Assembly: GCF_010882175.1 (NCBI RefSeq)
Contig: NZ_WKLH01000001.1
Span: 699,464-763,463 of the forward strand
Direction: 5' to 3'
From: Mangrovibacterium lignilyticum
GTDB lineage: Bacteria > Bacteroidota > Bacteroidia > Bacteroidales > Prolixibacteraceae
DNA: 64,000 bases
The notes below the pieces were generated by a model, which was given only the letters and a program-made list of their open reading frames with translations, was not told the origin of the DNA and searched no databases. Positions 9,545 through 20,850 of this stretch are shown here, in pieces. Every line of letters starts with the position of its first letter. Within the stretch, counting starts at the first letter, position 1. The translations under genes and the position numbers were made by a program.

Positions 9545-9561
9545 TACTTTTCGATTATTGA

Positions 9562-9831
9562 TTACCAACTAGCTTTTTTAACTCCCGGAATCAATCCAGC
9601 TGAAGCCATTTCGCGGAAGTTAATCCTTGAAATACCAAACTGACGAATATATCCTTTCGGACGTCCGGTTAATTTGCAACGGTTGTGCAAACGTACCCTT
9701 GATGAATTCTTAGGTAATTTTTGCAAGCCGATATAGTCACCTTCTGCTTTAAGTTGTGCCCTTTTTTCAGCGTATTTATCAACAAGTGCTGCCCTTTTTA
9801 CTTCGCGGGCTTTCATGGATTCTTTTGCCAT
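9562..9831 (-). CDS. rpsN: Small-subunit ribosomal protein uS14, zinc-free form
   Basis: 89 residues, starting [20 protein letters not shown], with the conserved [30 protein letters not shown] core. The long form lacks the CxxC pairs of short zinc-binding uS14. It assembles into the 30S head next to uS3 and uS10. It lies 3 bases after rplE and 17 bases before the chosen rpsH start. Confidence 0.97.
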   Translation of the reverse strand: MAKESMKAREVKRAALVDKYAEKRAQLKAEGDYIGLQKLPKNSSRVRLHNRCKLTGRPKGYIRQFGISRINFREMASAGLIPGVKKASW

Positions 9832-9834
9832 AGC

Positions 9835-10392
9835 TTAGTTCTTTTTTACGTTTTTAAAAGGTAAACCTAAAGTTTTCAACAAGGCGAAGCCTTCTTCATC
9901 TGTATCTGCAGAAGTAACGAAAGTAATGTTCATACCGTTGATACGGTTAACCTTGTCAATGTTGATTTCCGGGAAAATGATTTGTTCCGGGATACCCAAG
10001 GTATAGTTACCTTGTCCGTCCATTTTGCTCTCAATACCTTTGAAGTCACGAGTACGTGGCAAAGATACATTGATCAGACGATCCAAGAATTCATACATGC
10101 GCTCTTTACGAAGTGTTACACGAACCCCGATTGGCATCTTTTTCCGCAGTTTAAAGTTCGAAATATCCTTTTTCGATTTGGTTTGGACTGCCTTTTGTCC
10201 GACGATCATTGTCATTTCTTCTGTAGCAACTTCAATGATTTTCTTGTCGGCAATTGCAGCTCCAACTCCTTGGTTCAGGACAATTTTCGTCAATTTCGGA
10301 ACCTGCATAACAGATTTGTAGTCGAATTCCTTCATTAAAGCAGGAATAACTTCTTCCGAATATTTTGTCTTAAGTGTCGGTGTATAAGCCAT
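9835..10392 (-). CDS. rplE: Large-subunit ribosomal protein uL5
   Basis: 185 residues with [13 protein letters not shown], the [19 protein letters not shown] segment and [12 protein letters not shown]; these make up the 5S rRNA and P-site tRNA contacting protein of the central protuberance. The start codon overlaps the last base of rplX, a stop-start arrangement that suggests translational coupling. rpsN follows 3 bases downstream. Confidence 0.98.
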   Translation of the reverse strand: MAYTPTLKTKYSEEVIPALMKEFDYKSVMQVPKLTKIVLNQGVGAAIADKKIIEVATEEMTMIVGQKAVQTKSKKDISNFKLRKKMPIGVRVTLRKERMYEFLDRLINVSLPRTRDFKGIESKMDGQGNYTLGIPEQIIFPEINIDKVNRINGMNITFVTSADTDEEGFALLKTLGLPFKNVKKN

Positions 10393-10715
10393 TACTTAAT
10401 CTCCTCTCCAGATTTTTTTGAATAACGTACTAATTTACCGTTGTCGTCGAGTTTCCGCCCGATGCGGGTGCGTTTTCCTGATTTAGGATCAACCAACATC
10501 AAGTTAGAAATGTGGACTGGCGCTTCCTTTTCAACAATACCACCTTGTGGGTTTTCCGCATTTGGTTTGGTATGTTTTTTTACCATATTAACGCCCTCCA
10601 CAATTGCTCTGTCTTTGTCGCGGATTACTTCCAGGACTTTTCCCTGACGGCCATTATCATTACCGGCAGTTACGACAACTGTGTCTCCTTTTTTGATATG
10701 TAATTTCTTCTGCAT
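10392..10715 (-). CDS. rplX: Large-subunit ribosomal protein uL24
   Basis: 107 residues from the ATG at 10715 ([20 protein letters not shown]), with a KOW domain and the family's [18 protein letters not shown] segment. uL24 starts 50S assembly and lies at the tunnel exit. An alternative ATG at 10733 overlaps the rplN stop (TAATG) and would add six residues; the internal start fits the family's N-terminus better, but the upstream one cannot be excluded. It overlaps rplE by one base. Confidence 0.93.
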   Translation of the reverse strand: MQKKLHIKKGDTVVVTAGNDNGRQGKVLEVIRDKDRAIVEGVNMVKKHTKPNAENPQGGIVEKEAPVHISNLMLVDPKSGKRTRIGRKLDDNGKLVRYSKKSGEEIK

Positions 10716-10732
10716 TTCTATTCTTTTATGCA

Positions 10733-11098
10733 TTAAAGTACTTCTGGTGCAAGTGAGATAATTTTCATGTTTTTATCACGAAGCTCCCTTGCAACAGGTC
10801 CGAAAATACGAGTACCGCGCATTTCGCCTGCGTTGTTCAACAACACAACAGCGTTGTCATCAAAACGAATATAAGATCCGTCCTGACGGCGGTTTTCTTT
10901 TTTCGTGCGAACAACAATGGCTTTTGACACAGTTCCTTTTTTCATATCACTACTCGGGATAGCACTTTTTACAGTGACTACCACGATATCGCCCAACGAT
11001 GCGTAGCGCTTTCTTGTACCGCCTAAAACGCGAATACAAAGCACCTCTTTGGCACCGCTATTATCGGCTACTGAACATCTTGATTCCTGTTGTATCAT
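10733..11098 (-). CDS. rplN: Large-subunit ribosomal protein uL14
   Basis: 121 residues, starting [24 protein letters not shown], with the conserved [25 protein letters not shown] and [15 protein letters not shown] segments. uL14 forms intersubunit bridges with 16S rRNA and is the docking site of the silencing factor RsfS. It lies 2 bases after rpsQ. It is of typical length. Confidence 0.98.
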   Translation of the reverse strand: MIQQESRCSVADNSGAKEVLCIRVLGGTRKRYASLGDIVVVTVKSAIPSSDMKKGTVSKAIVVRTKKENRRQDGSYIRFDDNAVVLLNNAGEMRGTRIFGPVARELRDKNMKIISLAPEVL

Positions 11099-11100
11099 GA

Positions 11101-11361
11101 TTACTTAGCTCTTTCTAAAATTTCAACTAATCTCCAACGTTTGCTTTTGCTTAATGGACGAGTCTCCATTATTTTTACAGTATCGCCAACGTTGCTGTCT
11201 TGTTTTTCATCATGAGCATAAAACTTGGTCGTTTTATTAACGAATTTACCGTAGATCGGATGCTTTTCTTTCATCTTAACGGCTACAACAATGGTTTTCT
11301 CCATTTTATCGCTAACAACTACCCCGACACGCTCTTTTCTCAGATTTCTTGTTTCCATCAA
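11101..11361 (-). CDS. rpsQ: Small-subunit ribosomal protein uS17
   Basis: 86 residues forming an OB fold ([63 protein letters not shown]). It is a primary 16S rRNA binder. The protein begins with two Met codons; the second (11358) is an equally good start. It lies 9 bases after rpmC and 2 bases before rplN. Confidence 0.97.
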   Translation of the reverse strand: MMETRNLRKERVGVVVSDKMEKTIVVAVKMKEKHPIYGKFVNKTTKFYAHDEKQDSNVGDTVKIMETRPLSKSKRWRLVEILERAK

Positions 11362-11370
11362 TTACACAAA

Positions 11371-11568
11371 TTAATTTTGATTCAATTCCCTCTGACGTAA
11401 TACCGTCTTAAGGCGTGCAATATTTCTCCGGGCAACTTGGATTTTCATTGGGTTATCCAGAGGTGATACAGCATGGTTCAAGTTCAGACGTACCAAGGTT
11501 TCAGTTTCAAGCTGGATTTTTTCCAGGATTTCCTTGTCAGTTAATTCTTTAATTTCTGAAGTCTTCAT
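11371..11568 (-). CDS. rpmC: Large-subunit ribosomal protein uL29
   Basis: 65 residues, a two-helix hairpin (MKTSEIKELTDKEILEKIQ start; RLNLNHAVSPLDNPMKIQVARRNIARLKTVL). uL29 sits beside the tunnel exit and helps dock SRP and trigger factor. It lies 3 bases after rplP and 9 bases before rpsQ. The length is normal. Confidence 0.97.
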   Translation of the reverse strand: MKTSEIKELTDKEILEKIQLETETLVRLNLNHAVSPLDNPMKIQVARRNIARLKTVLRQRELNQN

Positions 11569-11571
11569 AAT

Positions 11572-12006
11572 CTAGTCTTCTTTTTCAGTTTCAACAAAAT
11601 CACGTCTTACTACGAACTTCGTTCTTACAGGTAGTTTTTGGGCTGCCAAACGAAGGGCTTCTTTGGCCATTTCGTATGGTACACCATCGGCCTCAATCAA
11701 AATGCGGCCTGGACTTACCGGAGCAACGAATGCTTCAGGAGCACCTTTACCTTTACCCATACGTACTTCCGCTGGCTTCTTGGTAATAGGTTTATCGGGG
11801 AAAATACGGATCCAAATCTGACCCTGACGTTGCATATAACGGGTTACCGCAACCCTCGCCGCTTCAATTTGGCGACCGGTAATCCAATGTTCATCCAACG
11901 TCTTTATTCCGAAAGATCCGAATGCTAATTGGGTTCCGCGCTGAGCGTTACCCTTCATCCGGCCTTTTTGGACTCTTCTAAATTTTGTTCTTTTCGGCTG
12001 TAACAT
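11572..12006 (-). CDS. rplP: Large-subunit ribosomal protein uL16
   Basis: 144 residues, starting [20 protein letters not shown], with the conserved [24 protein letters not shown] segment that carries the loop reaching toward the peptidyl-transferase centre. A late-assembling 50S protein. It lies 26 bases after rpsC and 3 bases before rpmC. It is typical in sequence and length. Confidence 0.98.
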   Translation of the reverse strand: MLQPKRTKFRRVQKGRMKGNAQRGTQLAFGSFGIKTLDEHWITGRQIEAARVAVTRYMQRQGQIWIRIFPDKPITKKPAEVRMGKGKGAPEAFVAPVSPGRILIEADGVPYEMAKEALRLAAQKLPVRTKFVVRRDFVETEKED

Positions 12007-12032
12007 CCTTTTTTAATTAAAAGGTTTTCGAA

Positions 12033-12755
12033 TTATTTTCTTTTCTTTTTGAAACCGCCGCCTCTGTTTCCGCGTGGGTTTCCACCCGGTCCGTTGGATT
12101 TTTGTCCAAGGTTAGGAGACAAGTCGCGTTTACCGTAAACTTCGCCTTTACAAATCCAAACTTTAACACCTAACAAACCTGTTTTAGTTAAAGCTTCAGC
12201 TAAAGCGTAGTCGATATCGGCACGTAATGTGTGCAACGGTGTACGACCATCTTTATACATCTCAGAGCGTGCCATTTCAGCACCGTTTAAACGACCAGAA
12301 ACCATAATTTTGATTCCTTGTGCTCCCATTCTCATTGTAGAGGCAACAGCCATCTTAACAGCACGACGGTAAGCGATCTTACCTTCAATCTGACGTGCAA
12401 CATTGTTGGCAACGATACGGGCATCGAGTTCAGGACGTTTAATCTCAAAGATATTGATCTGAACTTCTTTGCTGGTGATCTTCTTAAGCTCTTCTTTCAG
12501 CTTATCAACTTCCTGACCACCTTTACCGATAATAATACCTGGGCGAGAGGTGTGAACAGTGATGGTAATAAGCTTAAGGGTACGCTCAATAATGATACGT
12601 GAAATACTTGCTTTAGCCAAACGGGCATTCAGGTATTCACGGATCTTAGTGTCTTCAACCAGCTTGTCACCATAATCGTTTCCACCGAACCAATTGGAAT
12701 CCCATCCACGGATAATTCCCAAGCGATTTGCGATTGGATTAACTTTTTGTCCCAT
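12033..12755 (-). CDS. rpsC: Small-subunit ribosomal protein uS3
   Basis: 240 residues. The N-terminal KH type II domain has the GxxG loop in [16 protein letters not shown], and the C-terminal domain has [25 protein letters not shown]. uS3 lines the mRNA entry channel and contributes to helicase activity. The tail ends in a Gly/Asn/Arg/Lys-rich stretch. It starts 10 bases after rplV. Confidence 0.98.
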   Translation of the reverse strand: MGQKVNPIANRLGIIRGWDSNWFGGNDYGDKLVEDTKIREYLNARLAKASISRIIIERTLKLITITVHTSRPGIIIGKGGQEVDKLKEELKKITSKEVQINIFEIKRPELDARIVANNVARQIEGKIAYRRAVKMAVASTMRMGAQGIKIMVSGRLNGAEMARSEMYKDGRTPLHTLRADIDYALAEALTKTGLLGVKVWICKGEVYGKRDLSPNLGQKSNGPGGNPRGNRGGGFKKKRK

Positions 12756-12765
12756 GTATTACTAA

Positions 12766-13179
12766 TTATGCGTTTTCGTTTTCAATGTTTTTACTATCGA
12801 GGCAAAGTGTTACGTGGTTTGAACGCTTGCGGATACGGTGTGCCCGTCCTTGCGGAGCAGGACGAAGACGTTTTAATTGACGTCCTGAATCCACAGCGAT
12901 AGTTTTCACGAATAATTGACTTTCCTCCAAACGAGTTCCTTCGTTTTTAGCCTGCCAGTTTGCAATAGCAGACATCAACAGTTTTTCAACTTTTCTGGAA
13001 GCTTCTTTAGACGAAAACTTCAGCACATCAAGAGCCCGGTTAACTTCCATTCCGCGCACCATGTCAGCAACAAGGCGCATTTTGCGGGGCGAAGTAGGGC
13101 AATCTTTCAATACTGCTACGTATTGCGTCTTTTTAGCCTCTTTAAGTTCGTTTGCTTTATTTCTTTTTCTAGCACCCAT
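12766..13179 (-). CDS. rplV: Large-subunit ribosomal protein uL22
   Basis: 137 residues with [20 protein letters not shown] and the long beta-hairpin segment ending [20 protein letters not shown], whose tip lines the exit tunnel near the macrolide site. No deletion is evident in the hairpin. It lies 37 bases after rpsS, one of the larger gaps in the cluster, and 10 bases before rpsC. Confidence 0.97.
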   Translation of the reverse strand: MGARKRNKANELKEAKKTQYVAVLKDCPTSPRKMRLVADMVRGMEVNRALDVLKFSSKEASRKVEKLLMSAIANWQAKNEGTRLEESQLFVKTIAVDSGRQLKRLRPAPQGRAHRIRKRSNHVTLCLDSKNIENENA

Positions 13180-13216
13180 CGTAAATTCTTTTAATAGTTA
13201 ATGCGAAACTCAGGAT

Positions 13217-13483
13217 CTACCTTTTGTTTCCGGAATGTCCCCTGAATGTTCTTGTAGGTGCGAATTCGCCAAGTTTATGGCCAACCATGTTTTCAGTTAC
13301 ATAAACAGGAATAAACTTATTTCCGTTATGTACTGCAATTGTGTGCCCTACAAAGTCAGGAGAGATTACTGATGCTCTAGCCCAAGTCTTAATTACAGAC
13401 TTTTTACTGGTTTCATTCATTGCCAAAACTTTTTTCTCAAGCTTGTAAGCAATAAAAGGGCCTTTTTTTAATGAACGACTCAT
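13217..13483 (-). CDS. rpsS: Small-subunit ribosomal protein uS19
   Basis: 88 residues, starting [19 protein letters not shown], with the family core [41 protein letters not shown] (split here by reading order). uS19 contacts uS13 and the A-site finger in the 30S head. It starts 15 bases after rplB behind a GGAG motif. Confidence 0.98.
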   Translation of the reverse strand: MSRSLKKGPFIAYKLEKKVLAMNETSKKSVIKTWARASVISPDFVGHTIAVHNGNKFIPVYVTENMVGHKLGEFAPTRTFRGHSGNKR

Positions 13484-13498
13484 ATTCTTCTCCTTTTA

Positions 13499-14323
<825 letters not shown>

Positions 14324-14332
14324 TTCTATTTA

Positions 14333-14623
14333 TTATATATTACTATAAAAATCAATTGCTTCACCTTCAGTCAATGTTACAACTGCTTTCTTGAAAGCTG
14401 CTGTTTTGCCACTGATCACACCACCTTTTGTATAACGGCTTTTATTCTTTCCGCCATAAACCATGGTATTCACAGAAGCAACATTAACATTATATAGTGC
14501 TTCAACTGCTTTTTTAATTTGTAGCTTATTAGCATCTCTTTTGACGATAAAACCATAACGGTTCAAGCTTTCGCTCTGAGCCGTAATCTTTTCCGTCACG
14601 ATGGGTTTAATTAAAACATTCAT
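14333..14623 (-). CDS. rplW: Large-subunit ribosomal protein uL23
   Basis: 96 residues with LIKPIVTEKITAQSE at the start and NKLQIKKAVEALYNVNVASVNTM, the alpha/beta fold that forms the main docking site for trigger factor and SRP at the tunnel exit. It lies 11 bases after rplD and 9 bases before rplB. Confidence 0.97.
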   Translation of the reverse strand: MNVLIKPIVTEKITAQSESLNRYGFIVKRDANKLQIKKAVEALYNVNVASVNTMVYGGKNKSRYTKGGVISGKTAAFKKAVVTLTEGEAIDFYSNI

Positions 14624-14634
14624 TTTTTATCCCC

Positions 14635-15264
14635 CTAAATCTTAAATTGTTCTTCAATCTTACCAACTGAACTTTCAACGAAAATTACTTTCGTTGCATT
14701 CATAATTTGATAAGTAGTTAATTCAGAAGCAATTACAACTGAAACACCCTCTAAATTTCTGGAGGACAAATATATGTTTTTATTTTCTTCCGGTAAAACG
14801 AAAATTAACTTTTTATCATTAATTTTCAGATTGTTGCTAATTGCTACAATCTCCTTTGTTTTTGGAGTTTCCAGAACAAAATCTTCCAGAACCAGAATGT
14901 TGCTTCCTTGTGCTTTGTAAGTCAATGCTGATTTACGAGCTAAAGCTTTAACTTTCTTATTCAATTTAAAGTCGTAGTTACGGGGACGTGGACCGAATAC
15001 ACGACCACCACCGCGGAACAGAGGAGACTTGATGCTACCCGCACGGGCACCACCTGTACCTTTTTGTTTTTTAATCTTCTTGGTACTTCCGACAATCTCT
15101 GCGCGTTCTTTTGACTTGTGAGTCCCTTGACGTTGTGCTGCCAAAAACTGTTTTACATCCAGGTAAATAGCATGGTCATTGGGCTCAACACCGAAGATCT
15201 GGTCGTTCAGCACAACCGCTCTTCCGGTTTCTTTTCCGGCTGTATTTAATACTTGTACTTCCAT
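14635..15264 (-). CDS. rplD: Large-subunit ribosomal protein uL4
   Basis: 209 residues with the family N-terminus, the extended basic tunnel loop ([30 protein letters not shown]) and a C-terminal globular domain. In E. coli uL4 represses the S10 operon, but no S10 leader of that type was recognised. The start overlaps the last base of rplC, so the pair is probably translationally coupled. Confidence 0.97.
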   Translation of the reverse strand: MEVQVLNTAGKETGRAVVLNDQIFGVEPNDHAIYLDVKQFLAAQRQGTHKSKERAEIVGSTKKIKKQKGTGGARAGSIKSPLFRGGGRVFGPRPRNYDFKLNKKVKALARKSALTYKAQGSNILVLEDFVLETPKTKEIVAISNNLKINDKKLIFVLPEENKNIYLSSRNLEGVSVVIASELTTYQIMNATKVIFVESSVGKIEEQFKI

Positions 15265-15881
15265 TACTGATAAATAATTACGGTTGAACCTTTTACACCT
15301 GGAACAGAACCTTTAACGATTAAAAGGTTAGACTCAGGAACTACTTTCAATACTTTCAGGTTTTGAACGGTTTTGTTAGCACCACCAGTACGTCCTGCCA
15401 TACGCATACCTTTAAATACACGTGAAGGGTAAGAGGATGCACCTAATGAACCAGGAGCTCTTAAACGGTTATGCTGACCGTGTGTAGCATCACCTACACC
15501 GCGGAAGTTGTAACGTTTAACAACACCTTGAAAACCTTTACCTTTTGTAACACCTGTGATGTCAACCCAGCTTTCTGCGTTAATTACATCAACAGTAATG
15601 GTATCGCCGAGCTTATACTCGCCTTCAAAATCACGAAACTCGACTACGTCACGTTTTGGTTCAGTACCGGCTTTTTGAAAGTGACCGAACTCAGCTTTGC
15701 TGGTGTTCTTTTCTTTCTTATCACCGAAACCTACTTGAACGGCTTCGTAACCATCGGTTTCTACCGTCTTCACTTGTGTAATAACACAAGGGCCGGCTTC
15801 AATCACAGTGCATGGAATATTTTTTCCCTCAACACTGAATACGGAAGTCATTCCGATTTTTTTACCGATTAATCCTGTCAT
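15264..15881 (-). CDS. rplC: Large-subunit ribosomal protein uL3
   Basis: 205 residues, starting [20 protein letters not shown], with the central extension [18 protein letters not shown] that reaches the peptidyl-transferase centre, and [21 protein letters not shown]. An early assembly protein of the 50S. It lies 21 bases after rpsJ and overlaps rplD by one base. Confidence 0.98.
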   Translation of the reverse strand: MTGLIGKKIGMTSVFSVEGKNIPCTVIEAGPCVITQVKTVETDGYEAVQVGFGDKKEKNTSKAEFGHFQKAGTEPKRDVVEFRDFEGEYKLGDTITVDVINAESWVDITGVTKGKGFQGVVKRYNFRGVGDATHGQHNRLRAPGSLGASSYPSRVFKGMRMAGRTGGANKTVQNLKVLKVVPESNLLIVKGSVPGVKGSTVIIYQ

Positions 15882-15902
15882 TTTTTTACTTTTTACAGGT
15901 TA

Positions 15903-16208
15903 TCAAACTTTAATTTCTACTTCAACGCCGCTTGGTAATTCCAATTTCATCAAGGCGTCAATGGTTTTTGCTGTAGAGCTGTAAATGTCAATCAAACGTT
16001 TGTATGAAGACAACTGAAATTGCTCACGTGATTTTTTGTTCACGAAAGTTGAACGCAATACTGTGAAAACACGGTTGTGAGTTGGGAGCGGAATAGGTCC
16101 GCTCACAACAGCACCAGTAGTTTTTACAGTCTTAACGATCTTTTCAGCCGACTTGTCCACCAAGTTGTGATCATACGATTTCAGCTTAATTCTGATCTTT
16201 TGACTCAT
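15903..16208 (-). CDS. rpsJ: Small-subunit ribosomal protein uS10
   Basis: 101 residues, starting [24 protein letters not shown], with [28 protein letters not shown]. uS10 belongs to the 30S head and also forms NusE with NusB in antitermination. The tip-loop region is intact. It follows fusA by 23 bases with no promoter gap, so the str and S10 parts look like one transcription unit here. Confidence 0.98.
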   Translation of the reverse strand: MSQKIRIKLKSYDHNLVDKSAEKIVKTVKTTGAVVSGPIPLPTHNRVFTVLRSTFVNKKSREQFQLSSYKRLIDIYSSTAKTIDALMKLELPSGVEVEIKV

Positions 16209-16231
16209 AATGAGATGAATAAAAAATTATT

Positions 16232-18340
16232 TTATAATAATTCTGTTTTACCTTTCAATTCTTCCAGTACGTTAATTGCCAACTGACGTGGCACTTCTTC
16301 GTAATGTGAGAACTCCATAGATGAAGTTGCACGACCGGAAGACAATGTTCTCAACGTGGTTACATAACCGAAGATTTCAGAAAGAGGCACATTTGCTTTA
16401 ATGATACGAGCACCTGATTTCTCTAACATACCACCTACGGTACCACGACGACGGTTCAAGTCACCGATGATGTCACCCATGTATTCTTCAGGAGTAACGA
16501 TTTCGGCTTTCATAATTGGCTCAAGCAATTTAGGTCCGGCTTTTGAAGCTGCACTTTTGAATGCCTGACGAGCACAAATTTCGAACGACAACTGATCCGA
16601 GTCAACTGCGTGGAATGAACCATCAAGCAATTCAACTTTTAAGCTGTCCAATGAGAAACCAGCCAAAGGACCGTTTACCATTGCACTTTCGAAACCTTTT
16701 TGAACCGATGGAATGAACTCGCGAGGAATACGTCCACCTTTAACGCTATCGATGAATGTCAAGCCTTCTTTACCTTCGTCAGCAGGGCTAACTTTCACGA
16801 TAATATCGGCGAACTTACCACGACCACCAGATTGTTTTTTGAATACTTCGCGTAATTCAACTTCATGGCTGATTGCTTCTTTGTAAGCAACCTGTGGTTT
16901 ACCTTGGTTACATTCAACTTTAAATTCGCGCTTCAAACGGTCAATAATGATTTCCAGGTGAAGCTCACCCATACCACGAATAACTGTTTGACCGGAATCT
17001 TCATCAGTATGAACTTTGAATGTTGGATCTTCTTCAGCCAATTTGGCCAAACCAAGACCTAACTTGTCCATATCTTTTTGAGTTTTTGGCTCTACTGCAA
17101 TACCGATTACGGGCTCAGGGAATGTCATCGATTCCAATGCAACAGGGTGATTCAAATCAGACAATGTATCACCTGTACGGATATCTTTGAAACCTACAGC
17201 CGCACAAATATCGCCAGCTTCGATCATATCTTTCGGGTTTTGCTTGTTCGAGTGCATTTGGAACAAACGAGAGATACGTTCTTTTTTACCTGTACGAGAG
17301 TTATAAACAGAGTCACCTGCGTTCAAAACACCTGAATAGATGCGGATGAAGCACAAACGACCTACGTAAGGGTCAGTAGCAATCTTGAATGCCAAACCTG
17401 CCAATGGCTCGTTTACATCAGGATGGCGAATAACTTCTTCTCCAGTATCGATGTCGGTACCTTTGATTTCACCATTATCCAATGGGCTAGGCAAGAATTC
17501 ACAAACAGCATCCAACAAACGTTGAACACCTTTATTTTTAAATGCAGAACCACACATCATCGGAACAATCAATCCTTCGATAGTCGCCTTGCGGATAACC
17601 GGAATTAAATCATCAGCTGTGATTGAATCCGGATCTTCGAAGAAACGCTCCATCAATGCATCATCCAACACGGCAATTTCTTCAACCAAATGGGCACGAT
17701 ATTCTGCAGCTTGTTCAGCTAACTCTTCAGGAATAGGTGTTACCTCAAAGGTTGAACCCATGTCACCCTGATCGGTATAGATAACAGCGCAATTTTCAAT
17801 CAGGTCGATAAGACCCTTGAAGTTCTCTTCAGCTCCGATTGGAATTTGAACAGGAACAGGGTTAGCACCCAATTTATCTTTTACTTGCGAAACAACATCA
17901 AAGAAATCAGCTCCCGAGCGGTCCATTTTATTAACGAATCCAATACGAGGAACACCGTATTTCTCAGCTTGACGCCATACGGTTTCAGACTGAGCTTCTA
18001 CACCACCTACTGCACAAAACAAAGCAACAGAACCATCCAACACACGCAATGAACGCTCTACCTCTACAGTAAAGTCAACGTGTCCCGGAGTATCGATGAT
18101 GTTAATTTGGTGTTGCACATCTTTATACTTCCAGAAAGTAGTGGTAGCAGCAGAGGTAATGGTAATACCACGCTCTTGCTCTTGCTCCATCCAGTCCATG
18201 GTAGCAGCACCATCATGTACTTCACCGATGCGGTGAGTCAGACCTGTGTAATACAGAACCCGCTCAGTCGTTGTTGTTTTACCGGCATCAATGTGAGCCA
18301 TGATACCGATATTTCTTACATATTTTAGATCTCTAGCCAT
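16232..18340 (-). CDS. fusA: Elongation factor G
   Basis: 702 residues. The G domain is complete: AHIDAGKTT (15-23), ERGITI (about 56-61), DTPGHVDF with the catalytic H87, and NKMD near 141. Domains II-V follow, including the [12 protein letters not shown] segment of domain III and the translocation domain IV. It moves tRNA and mRNA after peptide transfer and splits ribosomes with RRF. It lies 31 bases after rpsG in the str arrangement. It is the normal EF-G; a divergent paralogue lies at 25.4 kb. Confidence 0.98.
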   Translation of the reverse strand: MARDLKYVRNIGIMAHIDAGKTTTTERVLYYTGLTHRIGEVHDGAATMDWMEQEQERGITITSAATTTFWKYKDVQHQINIIDTPGHVDFTVEVERSLRVLDGSVALFCAVGGVEAQSETVWRQAEKYGVPRIGFVNKMDRSGADFFDVVSQVKDKLGANPVPVQIPIGAEENFKGLIDLIENCAVIYTDQGDMGSTFEVTPIPEELAEQAAEYRAHLVEEIAVLDDALMERFFEDPDSITADDLIPVIRKATIEGLIVPMMCGSAFKNKGVQRLLDAVCEFLPSPLDNGEIKGTDIDTGEEVIRHPDVNEPLAGLAFKIATDPYVGRLCFIRIYSGVLNAGDSVYNSRTGKKERISRLFQMHSNKQNPKDMIEAGDICAAVGFKDIRTGDTLSDLNHPVALESMTFPEPVIGIAVEPKTQKDMDKLGLGLAKLAEEDPTFKVHTDEDSGQTVIRGMGELHLEIIIDRLKREFKVECNQGKPQVAYKEAISHEVELREVFKKQSGGRGKFADIIVKVSPADEGKEGLTFIDSVKGGRIPREFIPSVQKGFESAMVNGPLAGFSLDSLKVELLDGSFHAVDSDQLSFEICARQAFKSAASKAGPKLLEPIMKAEIVTPEEYMGDIIGDLNRRRGTVGGMLEKSGARIIKANVPLSEIFGYVTTLRTLSSGRATSSMEFSHYEEVPRQLAINVLEELKGKTELL

Positions 18341-18371
18341 GATTACTATTCTAATCCTGATTTATATTGTA

Positions 18372-18848
18372 TTAAAACCTGAAGTGAGCAAATGCACGGT
18401 TCGCTTCGGCCATACGGTGGGTTTCTTCTTTCTTCTTATAAGCACCACCTTCTTCGTTGTATGCAGCTTGAATTTCAGCAGCCAATTTATCAGCCATTGA
18501 TTTGCCCGAGCGCTTACGTGCAAATAAAATCAAGTTTTTAATTGAGATTGAAACTTTACGTTCCACGCGGATTTCCATTGGAACCTGGAAAGTTGCACCA
18601 CCTACACGGCGGCTTTTTACTTCGACAGCCGGAGTTACATTCTCCAGCGCTTTTTTCCACACATCAAGTGGAGCGACTTCATCTGATTTCAGACGACTGG
18701 CAACGATGTCCAATGCATCGTAGAAAATACCGTAAGCGATAGATTTCTTACCATCTACCATCAAGTCGTTTACAAATCTTGTAACAAGAATGTCGTTAAA
18801 TTTTGGATCCGGAAGAGTAATCCTCTTCTTCGGTTTTGATTTTCTCAT
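18372..18848 (-). CDS. rpsG: Small-subunit ribosomal protein uS7
   Basis: 158 residues, starting [17 protein letters not shown], with the helical core and the beta-hairpin segment ([18 protein letters not shown]) that reaches the E site. It nucleates the 30S head. It is separated from rpsL by 109 bases, the largest gap inside the cluster, which could hold a leader or secondary promoter; none was recognised with confidence. Confidence 0.98.
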   Translation of the reverse strand: MRKSKPKKRITLPDPKFNDILVTRFVNDLMVDGKKSIAYGIFYDALDIVASRLKSDEVAPLDVWKKALENVTPAVEVKSRRVGGATFQVPMEIRVERKVSISIKNLILFARKRSGKSMADKLAAEIQAAYNEEGGAYKKKEETHRMAEANRAFAHFRF

Positions 18849-18957
18849 TGTACTCTTTTCTTTTAGTGTTATTTCAATTGGTTGTGACTAATTGAGCTTC
18901 AGTTCACCCCACCTCTGAGGGATCATTTACTCAACCAAACCACTAAAAACTCAATTA

Positions 18958-19338
18958 TTATTTCGCTGCTTTAGGTCTTTTAGCACCATACTTTGACCGT
19001 CTTTGTGTGCGGTTTGCAACACCGGCAGTATCTAAAGCACCGCGAATTAAGTGATAACGTACCCCTGGCAAGTCTTTAACACGACCACCACGTACTAACA
19101 CAATTGAGTGTTCCTGAAGGTTATGACCTTCACCCGGAATGTAAGCATTCACTTCTTTTCCGTTGGTTAACCGTACACGAGCTACTTTACGCATAGCCGA
19201 GTTTGGTTTTTTAGGAGTTGTAGTATACACACGTACACATACGCCCCTTCTCTGCGGACAAGAGTCTAATGCAGGAGACTTGCTTTTCTCTACTTTAGAT
19301 TGTCTCCCCTTTCTAACTAACTGCTGAATCGTTGGCAT
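18958..19338 (-). CDS. rpsL: Small-subunit ribosomal protein uS12
   Basis: 126 residues, starting [15 protein letters not shown], with the decoding-centre loops [18 protein letters not shown] and [25 protein letters not shown]. The lysines changed in streptomycin-resistant mutants are unmodified (TPKKPNSA and the GRVKDLPG loop are wild type). It is the first gene of the translation cluster, with a good promoter about 45 bases upstream. No rpoBC is seen upstream; an exporter gene comes next. Confidence 0.98.
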   Translation of the reverse strand: MPTIQQLVRKGRQSKVEKSKSPALDSCPQRRGVCVRVYTTTPKKPNSAMRKVARVRLTNGKEVNAYIPGEGHNLQEHSIVLVRGGRVKDLPGVRYHLIRGALDTAGVANRTQRRSKYGAKRPKAAK

Positions 19339-19380
19339 ACAACTATTTAATTTATAATTAAGTTTCTATAAAACGGTTTG

Positions 19381-19410
19381 CAAAGGTACTGATTTATCGG
19401 CAAATACAAA
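19381..19410 (-). promoter_or_regulatory. Promoter of the rpsL-headed translation cluster
   Basis: On the minus strand TTTG (19410-19407) is followed after 18 bases by TACCTTTG (19388-19381), an exact match to the Bacteroidota TTTG / TAnnTTTG promoter. Transcription should start near 19376, giving a leader of about 38 bases before rpsL. The gene cluster behind it is known to be strongly expressed in bacteria, which fits. Confidence 0.75.
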
Positions 19411-19455
19411 TACAAACCCATTCGCTTTTGGATAGAACCCTCCAAAAACGGTTGG

Positions 19456-19463
19456 CAAAAGTA
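19456..19463 (-). promoter_or_regulatory. Possible second -7 box upstream of rpsL
   Basis: TACTTTTG on the minus strand matches TAnnTTTG. An ATTG, one base from TTTG, lies 18 bases upstream. It may be a second, upstream start site for the translation cluster. Only a candidate. Confidence 0.4.
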
Positions 19464-19539
19464 CTAATTTTCAGCAAAGAACAATAGCTTTTCTTGCTGT
19501 TTTTTAGTTATTTTTCAAAAAATTAAGTTGGGAATCAGG

Positions 19540-20847
19540 CTAATCCAAAACTTTGGACTTTAAAAGCGATTTTATCGGGTTGAAGAACCGCTGAATCAAC
19601 CGAAGGTCTTCGGTGACAATTTCAGCATCCCCTTTCATCTCCTGACTAAACACGAGCGGAATATTATAATTGGTTTCCAGGTTCTGCGGAAGTTCTATTT
19701 CGGCAATATAATTATCGTTTGACGGGACTAATGAAATTGATTTCACAGTGCCCTTCACCATTCCATACTCCATATACGGGAAATTATCAAACCGAATATT
19801 GACACGCTGTCCCGGTTTTACTTTCCCGGCACCGCGCAAAGGCAAACTTACCCGGCCTATAATTTTACTTTCGTGAAACGGCACAACTGTAAACACAACT
19901 TCATCGGATTTCACCTGCTGGTTTTTGCTCCAATAATTAGTGAAGGTCACTTTGCCATCGATGGGTGTTTCGAGCACAAAGGCTTTAAACCAATACTCCA
20001 GGCGACTTTTCAATATATTATACGACTCGATGATCTCGGTCTGCATTTTCTGCTTTTGATCCTCATATTCCTTCTGAGCAGTAATTACATCCTGTTCCAA
20101 CTCAATGATATCTTTTTGCGTTTCTGCCAAATCAGTTCGCAGCCCGTTGAAGGTAAACTTCTTCTGCAACATGGTCGATTCCGATGTCTTGAAATCAACG
20201 AGCGAAAGTACGTCTTTGACGTAAAGAGCCGAGTCGCGCTGGAACTGCTCTAACGTAATCCGGTATTCATTCTCCAAAATCTGCCGCTGGCTCCACAGTC
20301 GATCATAATAGATACGCTGCATATGAACCTGCTCCTCCAATGACTTCACCTTTTGCGGATAAAAACCCAGCCGAATAAAGCTCATATAATTGTTATATAA
20401 GCGCAGGAAGGAAGAATAATCCGACTGAATATCACCCAAACGATAATCGGGCGTTAACTCCTTACTATATATTGTATCGAATGAAATCAGGAAACGATCG
20501 ACAGCAGAGAGATTGTCTTTCAACTGCAGCACATCGTCATAGCTCGCAGCATTCTCCAAAATGGCAATTACATCGCCCCGCTCGACCGTATCATTATCAT
20601 CAACCAATAAATGATCGATGCGAGCCGTTGTTCGTGCTACAATATGCGCCGGAGGATTCTCGGTATAGACAGTAATCCGGGCACTGATAATATCGGGATA
20701 ATGGAACAGCCAGCTACCAAAGAGCAACAGTGCCAGGAAAATCAACAACGAGGTCTGTCCGCTTCGCAGTAACCACGAAGGAGATTTCCCGATGATCTCC
20801 TGAACTTCATCGCTACGATAAATTATTTGCTCGTCACGTTGTGGCAT
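19540..20847 (-). CDS. HlyD-family membrane fusion protein of the C39 exporter
   Basis: 435 residues. One membrane helix near residues 28-48 is followed by a lipoyl-like half-domain (HIVARTTARIDHLLVDDNDTVERGD), a long coiled coil (about 165-300), the second lipoyl half (VLETPIDGKVTF) and a C-terminal beta-barrel region. This is the periplasmic adaptor of a type 1 secretion system, linking the ABC exporter to an outer-membrane channel. It begins 3 bases after the ABC exporter gene, so the two are co-transcribed. No TolC-type outer-membrane gene or obvious cargo lies in the window. Confidence 0.92.
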   Translation of the reverse strand: MPQRDEQIIYRSDEVQEIIGKSPSWLLRSGQTSLLIFLALLLFGSWLFHYPDIISARITVYTENPPAHIVARTTARIDHLLVDDNDTVERGDVIAILENAASYDDVLQLKDNLSAVDRFLISFDTIYSKELTPDYRLGDIQSDYSSFLRLYNNYMSFIRLGFYPQKVKSLEEQVHMQRIYYDRLWSQRQILENEYRITLEQFQRDSALYVKDVLSLVDFKTSESTMLQKKFTFNGLRTDLAETQKDIIELEQDVITAQKEYEDQKQKMQTEIIESYNILKSRLEYWFKAFVLETPIDGKVTFTNYWSKNQQVKSDEVVFTVVPFHESKIIGRVSLPLRGAGKVKPGQRVNIRFDNFPYMEYGMVKGTVKSISLVPSNDNYIAEIELPQNLETNYNIPLVFSQEMKGDAEIVTEDLRLIQRFFNPIKSLLKSKVLD

Positions 20848-20850
20848 TTA

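Noticed and set aside
18958-19338. Possible streptomycin-resistance substitutions in uS12
   Set aside because: The lysines in TPKKPNSA and in the GRVKDLPG loop are unchanged.
19472-19505. CAGCAA...TTGCTG hairpin followed by T residues upstream of rpsL
   Set aside because: The T tract is on the plus strand, where no gene needs terminating; on the minus strand it overlaps the promoter region and lacks a U tract.
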